From Luidia sarsii (Eukaryota > Echinodermata > Asteroidea > Paxillosida > Luidiidae): a stretch of 64,000 nucleotides of DNA. The first letter of the stretch is position 1. Each line of letters opens with the position of its first letter. Below the pieces are notes generated by a model. It saw only the letters and a program-made list of their open reading frames with translations. It did not search any database and was not told where the DNA came from. Below, piece by piece: positions 21,401 to 33,400 of the stretch. A program made the position numbers and the translations under genes. Where the stretch lies: positions 17,305,801 through 17,369,800 of the forward strand of contig OX465111.1 of assembly GCA_949987565.1 (NCBI GenBank), written 5' to 3'.

Positions 21401-24400
21401 CCAGTTTTTCCTGAAATGTTTCCTATGAAAATTGTTCTGAGATTCAAGTTGTGAGATTGACGTTTGTGAGATGTGCCACATGAACCCGTGTAGGATTCAC
21501 AAATCGTCTATGACATCTGAATAACGCTATGATCAGGCATGCAACTGTTGAATTGTAAAAAAAAAAAGGAAAATGTCCGAATGAAACTGCGAGCGCGAAG
21601 CACGAAGTCCTTACAGCGTGGGGTTTGGGCCCCGCTTAAGGGCCCCCGAAAATGTTGGATTCTAGATGCTCTGTGGTGCATTCTGAGCAGTTTTTGACCA
21701 CTTATGACTTTAAGCTGAGTGACAGATTTTAACCTCTTTCAAGGCATACACCCAGAAAATTGAATTTTTGTTTACACAAAATGAAAAGTAAACATCAAAG
21801 TTTTTAACCTGATCTCAGCATGTGTTTTAAATAATAGTTAGGGGAGAAGAAATATCTTCTTTTTTTTGTCTTTTTTTTTAAGGATTTTTTTTTTTTTTAC
21901 CGCCGAATAAAAAAAAACCGCGGAAATCCGCGGATCCGCGGAAAAGTTGCATGCCTGTATGATACTGTGCACAATATCTACAGTTCTCTATTAAGAGAAA
22001 TCACAGACATTACATCTCCCATTAGCCGATAACTACAAGTGCGCTCGGACAATAAATCAGTATCTACCGGTACCTGCAAGATGAGAGGTAACCTAGCTAC
22101 ACGTGAATTAGTCATGATTTTATGTGATTCAATACACCTACAAACGGACTGTGCAGGTTTGGCTACTGTACACTTGAAGGGTTATTGAAGGGCTCCACCT
22201 GTTGTGAGACTGAACAGCGCCCTCTCTTGACCAAGCAATCTCAAATCTACATTGAATAATGCTGTTAGTAAGCCCACATGTGCACAGATTGGGTGGTTTT
22301 TTTCTGTGGTTCAAATAACCTACCATTTTTTGCAACCATAGCAATTGTATGATGTGCTATGGGCAATTATTACCCCATTTCGTCCAAAACATGAGAGTAA
22401 AGTGTGATCACTATTTGACGCTTATAATTTCAAATTGAAAATTGGCAAAGAAAACTTTGACTGGACTGGGACTTGAACCCCGATACCTCTGGATTAACGT
22501 ACCAGTGCTCTTCCATCTGAGCTATCCAGCCCTTAGATGGTGACCTTCCCTAATAGTCAACTAGTCTAGGGCGCCAGTCAGAAGCAATTCAACCATTAAC
22601 TGTCGTATATCTCCAGGGATCACATCCCCGCTTTCATTCAGATACAAACAATTGTTGTAAACCTGTAAACCTGGCTACAGCAGCTCGGGAATTACACAAA
22701 GTGGATGCACCTTTAGTTCCCAGTCCGTTTTTCCTTTGTTTGTTTGATCATATTTTCAATTCAAAAACACATAGCATAGCTGGCATGTTGCTTTGTTTAA
22801 GCCAATCAGTATGGTGTGAACAACTCCAAAACCGAGATTAAGATACAATGGTTGCCCGGCTAAAGGTAAGTCAGTTGCAAGCAACCATCCCCCTAATCAT
22901 GGACAACATAACACCCTCAACCAATAGCAAGTAGAGTGCAGAAACGTGGACACATACTTAATTGCAATGTGACCTTTACGGAGCTTTCAAGAGACTCATT
23001 TAAGGTCTAGAGAGGAGGGAAAATTGACAGTTAAACAAAATATGATATGAGTGTGAGGGGCATAGAATCCCTTGGTCACCGTAGTAATGCTGTCCGTCTT
23101 AGCCGTGAGAAAATGTGGATGAAGCGTCTTCGGACTATTCAACCACATGGTCTCAACATCCAGGAGGGTAATTGACTAACACCATGCAGCTTTCTGATAA
23201 TCCTTCTTTTGTGTTCACTCCTCTACACTTCTCTCTTTGATCTTTCCCCCTCTTCTCACTAATCCCTACCCTACTCCTTGCCCTTCCCTTTGATCTCACC
23301 CTACCAGCTTTACTCTTTGTCCTTTGTTTCTCATGATCCGCGTCCTATTCACTCTCTTCCCCCTTCCTTCGTGTACATGTATCTGTGTCGTCCTTGTCAC
23401 TCTGCCTTTGAGAAAGGTCCTGCTAGGATCGAAACGTCAGGCCCACTAAATTTTAAGGTCTACTAACTTATGTACTTGCTGCTTGTTCCAAACTTTTTTT
23501 TATTGACAAGGTCTTATTCAATCACCTTAGGTCCACTGATATTCTACAATTAAAATGAAAACTGAATGTGAAAAAAAAATATATGAAAAAAAAAGAAAAA
23601 AGTTCATACCCTGATATTTATACCAACATTTCTAGTCACATGAAAACGTTGCATACAGGAGTTCATACTGGAAAGCATTCATTATTAAGCCCGTAATGAT
23701 GCACGCTTACAGACTCTAAAAGGCATAATGTCCGATACTTCCTCAGTGTTTTGATTGGAACCCCTCGTTCTAGGGCCAATTCACGTTTCGCTCTGAAACC
23801 TGAATTTACTCTACAACAACGGACGACGCAGCGCACATTCTTCAGTTGCCTGATGAAGGTTAGCAGTTCCAGAACCGAAACGTCGCTACCAGCAACGATA
23901 CATTGCGTGACTTTGATCACCTTTCTCCTTAACAAATCCTGTGTACCCATTTATCCAATGCACTTCAAAAGAGACTTGCTTTCTTCTACATGTTCTATGG
24001 AATAATTCCATAGAGACCAACCAGGGGTGGATTTCACAAAGCCTTACAAAGCATCATAAACTCAACTTACCACAGATAACCCGTCGTAAGTTGTGATAAG
24101 CCATATGGTTTCTGTGCATCGCTCATCGTCTTGCGATTGATCCTAAGTTACGATGGGTTTGGTGAAATTGACCGCTGGCCTAGTTATACTTGTCAGTTTT
24201 GTCACCCATACAGGCCATACTCCTGAGATTATGTGGCTGGTTTCTAGAAGGCCTTACCTGTATTTCCAGCTCGGCCATTTTCTGAGCCAGCTCAGCTAGG
24301 CAAGCATTGGCCTCTGCCTCGCGTAACCGTATAGCTATCATCTCCTCGTGGCTCTAAAAAAAAAAGAGAAAGAAAAACAGACAATTCTGCCTTAACAACG

Positions 24401-27400
24401 TAATAAGGAATTTTGGAAAGTTCACTTTGAGTAATAAACATCAGGTCCTCCTAGGTTTTGATATTTTTCAAAATTCCTCAAAAAAGTCGGCTCTTTGTTT
24501 GAAGTTTTTCCAAATGTGAAAATAACAAAGGATTTCTTTTTTGTTTTGTTTTTAATGCAAAATCGCCTAAAACAAGGCCAAAAAGCTACTCAAGGTTAAG
24601 AGCTAGAGAAAGAAGGAGATAAAGAGGGACTCTTTTTAGAGGGACTTTTCTTCAAGATTAAAATTTGCGAAGATTATTGACTTATCAAGGTCGGCTACCT
24701 TTGCCTCCAGTTTCATCAGATCCTTCAAGGAGTTGTTGAGCGCACTCTGCAGATGCTTCTCGTGATCTTTGACTTTCTCCAAGTCGTCCTTCAGAATCAA
24801 CCGTTCCTCTTCACTCCTTCGGAACTGATTGCTAGTTACTTGATTCTGCAAAAGAACACAAAGACAATAAGGGAAACCATTTCATCGTTTACTAAGGTTT
24901 GGGGATCCTTGTCAGACATCCTCACACCAAGTGTGGTCCAAGGAATGCCTCCGTGCTCCGAGCAATCCCACTCAGGAACAACCAGTTTTCCAGATTCATC
25001 TACCAACCTCAGATTCATCTACCAAACTCAGATTCATCTACCAAACTCAGATTTATCTTCAAATCTCCTTTTTCTACAAACCCCAGATTTATCTACAAAC
25101 CGCAGATTTATTTCCAAATCCCCTTTATATACAACCCTCAGATTAATATATGAACCTCACCCTCATCTACGAACCTCACCCTCATCTACAAACCTCACCC
25201 TCATTTACAAACCTTATCCTCATTGGGAAAAAACCCTCACCCTCACCTACAAACCTCACCCTCATCTACCAACCTCAGATTCATCTACCAACCTCAACCT
25301 CACCAACAAACCTCACCCTCCCCTACAAACCTCAGATTCATCTACCAACCTCAACCTCATCTACAAACCTCACCCTCATCTACAAACCTCACCCTCATCT
25401 ACAAACCTCACCCTCATCTACAAACCTCATCCTCACCTACAAACCTCAACCTCATCTACAAACCTCAACCTCACCTACAAACCTCAGATTCATCTACCAA
25501 CCTCAGATTCATATCCACAAACCTCACCCTCACCTACAAACCTCAGATTCATCTACAAAAAAACACAACTTAGCGTCATCTACAAACCTCACCCTCGTCT
25601 ACAGACTTCAAGATTCTCCTAAGAACCTCAGCGTGCACCCGTCTCACCTGTGTCTCTAGCTCCATCACCCGGTGTCTCATCTCCTTCAGTTCGGCAGCAG
25701 ACTCTGCCTCTCTGAGGCGAACGCTCATCAGTTCCTCGGTCAGCGTCTGCACCGTCTGCTTGCTGTTGCCGTCCTTCCTCCTTGCCGTGGCCCTCTGCAG
25801 ATGTGCCTGCAGCCGCACATTGAAAAAAAAAAGCGCGGCGTGAAGCAGACGCTGTGCACAGTGCATGTACGTGTTACGTCTTAAGCCGGATGTTGTTTTT
25901 TTACCGAGGCGCGTTTTACCGAGTGGTGCGTCTCCACTGGACTAATCGGCTCGGTTAAACTGACCTGGTCACTTTTACTGGGCAGAGGTTGGCCGGTAAA
26001 AGTAACTATGCGGCTCGGTTAAATTAACCGAGAGGAAATTTAACTGGGCCGTTTCCACTGGACTTAAAATGGGAAAAGTAACCATTCGGCTCGGTTAAAT
26101 TAACCGAGAGGAAATTTAACTGGGCCGTTTCCACTTGACTTAAAATGGGAAAAGTAACCATAGTCTCGGTTACTTTGACCCAAATAAGTCCGGTGGAAAC
26201 GCGGCTTTAGACTCGGTCCACAGGTCTAGTGGGTATTTCAAGCCCTGTTAATACTCCTAGCCTCCTCCTACCTGCCAGTGACCCTCTAGTTCGTTCACGG
26301 TTTGTCTCAGATCCTTGAGGGAGAGGTTGGCCTCTGCCTCCCTCAGCTTGACGGCTATCAGTTCGTCCTGCAAGGACTCCACCGAGTGGCCGGGCTCGTC
26401 TTTTAATCTCTTGTTGGTCTGCGGGTGAATCGGAGAGAAAACAAATCATGCAAATTTAATTCCAGTCGAACAAATAAAGCACAAACTGACTGGGAACTTC
26501 TCAAACAATTTCAAAATTCCAAATGACACTTCATTTGTTTGTACAATGTGCTTTTGTGAACAAAAGTCCAAAATACTACATTTATTACGTTCATTTATGC
26601 ATTGCAAACTATACATGACAACCTTATGCCTTCATCAATGGTTCAAGAAAATTAGATAGAGCCCTTGACTCCTTGTATCAAGTTCATGTATAGGCATCGC
26701 ATACTATACATGGCAACCTTATGGCTTCATCAATGGTTAACAGCAGTTTCAGAAAGAAAATTAGACAGAGCCCTTGAATCCTTGTATCAAGTTCATGTAT
26801 AGACATTGCAAACTATACATGGCAACCTTATGGCTTCATCAATGGTTAATAGCAGTTTCAGATAGAAAATTAGACAGAACCATTGACTGCTTGTATCAAG
26901 TTCATGCATAGGCATTGCACACTATACATGACATCCTTATGGCTTCATCAATGGTTAACAGCAGTTTAAGAAAGAAAATTAGATAGAGCCCTTGACTGCT
27001 TGTATCAAGTTCATGTATAGGCATTGCACACTATACATGACATCCTTATGGCTTCATCAATGGTTAACAGCAGTTTCAGAAAGAAAATTAGATAGAGCCC
27101 TTGACTTCTTGTATCAAGTTCATGTATAGACATCGCACACTATACATGGCAACCTTATGGCTTCATCAATGGTTAACAGCAGTTTAAGAAAGAAAATTAG
27201 ATAGAGCCCTTGACTGCTTGTATCAAGTTCATGTATAGACATTGCACACTATACATGACAACCTTGTGGCTTCATCAATGGTTAACAGCAGTTTATGAAA
27301 GAAAATTAGACAGAGCCCTTGACTCCTTGTATCAAGTTCATGTATAGACATTGCACACTATACATGACAACCTTATGGCTTCATCAATGGTTAACAGCAG

Positions 27401-30400
27401 TTTATGAAAGAAAATTAGACAGAGCCCTTGACTCCTTGTATCAAGTTCATGTATAGACATCGCACACTATACATGGCAACCTTGTGGCTTCATCAATGGT
27501 TAACAGCAGTTTATGAAAGAAAATTAGACAGAGCCCTTGACTCCTTGTATCAAGTTCATGTATAGGCATCGCACACTATACATGGCAACCTTATGGCTTC
27601 ATCAATGGTTAACAGCAGTTTAAGAAAGAAAATTAGACGGAGCCCTTGACTGCTTGTATCAAGTTCATGTATAGACATCGCACACTATACATGACATCCT
27701 TATGCCTTCATCAATGGTTAACAGCAGCTTCAGAAAGAAAATTAGATAGAGCTATTGACTGCTTGTATCAAGTTCATGTATAGACATTGCACACTATACA
27801 TGACAACCTTATGGCTTCATCAATGGTTAACAGCAGCTTCAGAAAGAAAATTAGATAGAGCCCTTGACTCCTTGTATCAAGTTCATGTATAGGCATCACA
27901 CACTATACATGACAACCTTATGGCTTCATCAATGGTTAACAGCAGTTTCAGAAAGAAAATTAGACGGAGCCCTTGACTGCTTGTATCAAGTTCATGTATA
28001 GGCATTGCACACTATACATGACATCCTTATGGCTTCATCAATGGTTAACAGCAGCTTCAGATAGAAAATAAGACGGAGCCCTTGACTGCTTGTATCAAGT
28101 TCATGTATAGGCATCGCACACTATACATGGCAACCTTATGGCTTCATCAATGGTTAACAGCAGCTTCAGATAGAAAATAAGAGAGCTATTGACTTTGTAT
28201 CAAGTTCATGTATAGGCATCGCACACTATACATGGCAACCTTATGGCTTCATCAATGGTTAACAGAAAGAAAATCAGACAGAACCATTGACTAGGCACTT
28301 GTCATCTGCAAATGGTGCTTGAGTGTGCGACTCTTGAAGGGTGTGATACAGCGTTTGTGCCTTCAGACTTAACTGTGGCTAATTTAATCAAACCCATCCA
28401 TCGTAACCTTTGGTCAGGACGACCAGCGATGCACAGAAACAATACGTTCCCATCCAAACTTATGATGGCTTATCCATCCAATGAGGGTTTTGCCCTGCTC
28501 GACGTGATAACCACTGAATGCCCAGTGTTTTGCCCAATGCCTGGTGAGAAATTTCAGGCAGCTCGGGCGTGAATCGAACCTGAGACTCCTACTTTCTAGT
28601 GTTAAGATGTCTTAACCACTTGACTACTGAGCTGGTCGAGGTCGTGTGGCAGATTTGAATAAGCTAAGGTACCGCATTGCATCATAGATATAACACGATT
28701 TTTTGCGTCCAGGTGAATGTAATTCAATGAGGGTTTTCCGTGCTCGACGTAATAAGCACTGAATGCTCAGTTCTTTGCCCGATGCCTGATGAGAAATTGT
28801 TCAGGCTTCATCCATCGCTAGATGAGTTACGGTGCATCGTAAGGCTTTTTGAAATCCACCACTCACACTGTTGCAGGACCTTTCTCAAAGCCTTTGAGAA
28901 AGGTCCTCCTAGGATTGAAACGTCAGGCCCACTAAATTTTGGGAAATGCATTGTGTTGGACAAATGAGAACCAACTATATTTTCTGTTCTAAAATTATTT
29001 TAAACTCCACTTGTAAATATTGTTATGAAATTATATTAATCTTTTAAGTTAACGTACACAATATATTGAAGAAACTGAGACCTGTAATCATTGATTTTTG
29101 ACGATGGTTTGATAAAGTGAGGGAATAAAAACGGAGCAAAATAACTCCAAAAGAAGAATACTATTATTATTCCAGCCTGGGCTGACCTTCTCCAAGGACT
29201 TGATGTCGTTTTTCAGCTCTTTTAGGGTTTCCGCAGACTCTGCCTCCCGTAATCGGACGGCGATGAGTTCTTCTTGTAGCGCCATGATGATTCCTGCAGA
29301 CTCTGGATCTACAGGTGCTGAATTGTCATTCTTTACCTGCAAAGCCACAACACCAACACCTTAATATCAAAGTCCAAATAGCAATTTTATTCAATGCAGG
29401 CAAAATAAAAGCATGTACGATTGTCCGCATATTATTTCAAATCGGGCCCTGGTTTATGTGTAAGATATTCCAGTCGAACAATTAATGGCAAAACAGACTG
29501 GGAACTTGTGAACATTTTTGAAAAATGGAAAAATTAAAAAATTTAAAAATTGAAAAAAATGAAAAATTGAAGAAGAAAAAATAACAAATGAAAAAATGAA
29601 AAAATGAAGAAAAAAAATTAAAAATTCAAAAATTGTAAAAGTTTTCTTTAACAATTTTTCAATTAGTTCAAAAGTTCCCAGTAAGTTTTTCCTGTTTGTT
29701 AATTTTTCCCATCTGAGCTATCCGGCCTTAGATGGCGGCCTTCCCAAATAGTCAACTAGTCTGCCGACACAGCAAACACTGTGGGCAAGTCCAATTTCCA
29801 GTAGACAACGCAGCGCTGCAAGTAGACAGCTCTTATTTCAATCAGTTGAATTAGACACGAGCCAAAGCAGTCGGGTAATCTATCATCTATCGTCTATCCA
29901 GGGTGATGTCCAGGTCTCCTTACAGCCCAGCGAATCCCCTCTCTATGGACTAGACACCCACACCGATGCACTAATATCTTCAGACAGCGCATGGTAGATT
30001 GAGTTTCACTTATTAAGTTGTTGATGCTGAGATATTTCCTCCCAGTATACCAATCCTGAGCAAAGCCATACACTAGGGCCATTTCCACTGTCCCAAACAA
30101 ACAGGATTATTTGGATCGCGATTTGAATCTCGATTCAAACGCCCGAGATTCAACTCCACTTTTTTATGTGTGCGTGGACACAACAAACGTGATTATCTGC
30201 ACCCAAGATTCAACTCCACTTTTTTATGTGTGCGTGGACACAACAATTGGATTATCCGTGAGATTGGAATCACGATTCAGATTCGGCGATTCGGATTCGG
30301 TTTAGTGAGACTTTTCCATATCATCGCATTTATTTGCGACTGAATCACACCGTTTTATCAATCCCACAGTGCACCGCTCGCGCTCCGACTGACAGGAAGT

Positions 30401-33400
30401 GCCGTGCATGTTTATATGTCTCCCTGCTTGGGCCTCCCTCAAGGACACACCCACAAATTACCACAACTGCTAACCACAATCGGCCAGCGATTTGTTGCCC
30501 TAGTGTGGTTTATTTGCAACCCTCAAAGCATTGCTTGGCTCACTGACAAATTATTCATGGCCCCGAAAATTATTGAAGCTTAAATAACTGCAAGAAATCA
30601 ATATCCAAATCAATATCCATGAATATTCAGCATCAAAATCTAAGGCTAATGGACTTGAGAGTTTACAACTGAATTGTATGACTGGTTTACTTATTCCATG
30701 CTTATTCTTAAGTAAAAACTGAGGGCAGATTATATGTAAATGGTAAGTAAAAAATACAAATTGAAAAGTATAAAATCCTAGAACAACAATATTAGTCTCT
30801 GTTATTCATTATCTTGTGTCTGTTATCAATTCTGAACTAAAAACCGTTATTTATTAATACACAATCTTGAGTGAAAATTAAGGAGGGCCTGACATTTTGA
30901 TCCTAGCAGGACCTTTCTCAAAGGACCTAGTGGGACCTTTCTCTGCCATTGAGAAAGGTCCTGCTACGATTCGAACATCAGGCCATCCCAATCTTTGATA
31001 TCTGCATTTTAGTCATTTTAGTCAGTGAGCAGTGTGCAACATTCTTGCATATGAACCTAAAAGACAAGAGATCATATCATCGAAAGCCATAGGTATTTTT
31101 TGTCTGTATCATAACAAGCGCAGAAGTCACAACACATAAAGCAGAGCCAAGCTACTCGGGATTCTCCCGAATCAACCCCATTCATATCATTTCGGCAGGG
31201 CCGGCATTCATTCCAATTTGCGAATTTTAGACGGGCCACCCACATTCCAATTGGCGGCAGCCCCGCTGTGCGCACGCTTCCCGTACCGGATCTGCAATTC
31301 CTCAACCCCCCCAACCCCCCCCCCCCCACCCCCGCCCCGTCCCCCCCTGCCCAGAAGAAAATAAATCGGTTAATTCCCGCTGACTGCGTCGCCAAAGCTT
31401 CCAGCCAGACGGTGAGCTCATCTCAAGGTTGAGCGTGTGCATCTGCCTCTCGCAAGAGGAGCAAGATGAGAAGGGCTCTGTCGGTGTATAGCCAATAGCC
31501 ATTCAAGGGCTTGTGGAGTCTATCTAGCCCGGCATAAAATCCATACCTTCACTCTACATTCCTTTACATAGCCCCTTTTCCCAAACCCCGGCTTAGGCTC
31601 AGGCTCCGACTTTGTCTTTCTTTCTTTCTATCTTTCGTCCGTTTTTAAAAGTTAGAAGGCCAGACGTTTTGATCCTAGCAGGAACCTTTCTCAAAGGCAA
31701 AGACTGGACTGGACCGTGGCTGGACCGGGACATTATATTTGCCTTTGAGAAAGGTCCTGCTAGGATCAAAACGTCAGGCCCTCTAACTTTTGAGAATTGT
31801 GTATTGCAGGTCATTTTAGTCAGTGAGCAGTTTGCAACAGTTTTCGTATGAACTTCATCGTCCATTTTAAAGGTCAAGGCATGAAAACGGGAGGCCTTTG
31901 GCTTAATTTTGAAAAACAAAAATCAAAAGCTTCAACTTCAACAAAGAACTCTGTGTTCTCATCATTTGAATAACAGAGACAAAGTCGGAGCCAAAGCCTA
32001 AGCTGGGTTTTGGTAAAGGTCCTATGTGTGCTGTCAGCTTGTCAGGCATCCCTGAAAGATGACCATGGCCGGCACATCTTCCCCAAAAAATGCCACTCAC
32101 TTAAAATGTCATTGTTCTTCACACAATCGGATACATTTCGAAAAAATGGCAAAGAAAACTTTGACTGGACTTGGGACTTGATCATGAGACCTCTGGTTTT
32201 GTGTACCAGCGCTATTACCATCTGAGCTATCCAGCCCTTAGATGGCGGCCTTCTCAGATAGTCAACTAGTCTTTACTGTGGTGGGGGCACCAGTCAGAAG
32301 CATTCAAGCATTACGATAAATGTTGTAAATCTCCAGGGATCATGCCCCTCCCCCCATTTTCATTCAGATCAGATGAAAGTAATTTTCATGTCTGAAAACA
32401 CTTGGGTAATTTATAAGAGGTCTGATAACAATTGAAAGATATGAAATTTCTCTTTTAAAAACAAACCATGTAATCTTATAAAATAGGATAAGAAATGTGG
32501 TGGACTACACTTCACAGTGTATGTTCACTTGTAAAATTTGTAGATTAATGTTTGTGTAACGGTTACACCAGAATAGGACAATAGTAAAAACAAACATTAA
32601 AACATAACAAAAACAACCAAAACCCCTCCCACTGCTATCACCAAGGCTATCAATTTGATAATACTGTTCATAAAACTGTTCATTTACTGTTGAAGACTAT
32701 CATTCAATACTACTGAAGGCTATCATTTTGATAATACTGTTCATTATACTGTCATAATACTGATAGTTGACAATAGTCACAATACTATCATTTTGATAAT
32801 ACATGTACTGCCAAACGTAATTTATATGTTAATTTTACAATTTAAAATTAAGTGTACAAGGCAACTTGGCCTGTTCACAAATTCAGCTATGAAATTTTAA
32901 TCAGTGAGGGGAGGGAAAATCAACAGCTCAGTGCACTGAGTGCAGCTGGTTCTTGTGCTAGGATCAAGTGGAATCACTGTGAAAGCTTAACTACGGAAAT
33001 CAGACAAATGAAAAATTAATGAAGCAAATGAAGTGAGTTGACAGACTATGGCATTAGCAAATCACAGAAATCAAGGAATTCAAATCAACAGAAGAATTAA
33101 AAACGAAAACAAAAAAGGTCCATAAATGATGGGTGAATGGTGAAATTAATTGACAAAAGAAATATCATTTAATTATCTAAATGAACGAGGTTTGTGGCAG
33201 GCTTGAGCAGAAAACGCCGAGATATGTGCAATGGTAAAAGCTCCAAAATGATTGCTTAATGAGATGATCAGTTCATATTAGTACTGTAACGTTGAAGCTT
33301 ATTTGAACATAAAATGTTCAAACATAAAATGAACATAAAAGGTTCAAATTTTGAAAGTGAAATTTATATTTGAATTGAGAATTGTTAGTGATTGAAAGTC

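Noticed and set aside
24753..25659. Three overlapping plus-strand ORFs up to 289 codons, rich in Thr, Pro, His
   Set aside because: They are translations of a stop-free 19-bp minisatellite that stays open in all three frames and overlap real minus-strand EVI5 exons.
26588..28295. CRISPR-like array
   Set aside because: The 109-bp units are contiguous without unique spacers, and the window is a spliced animal genome.
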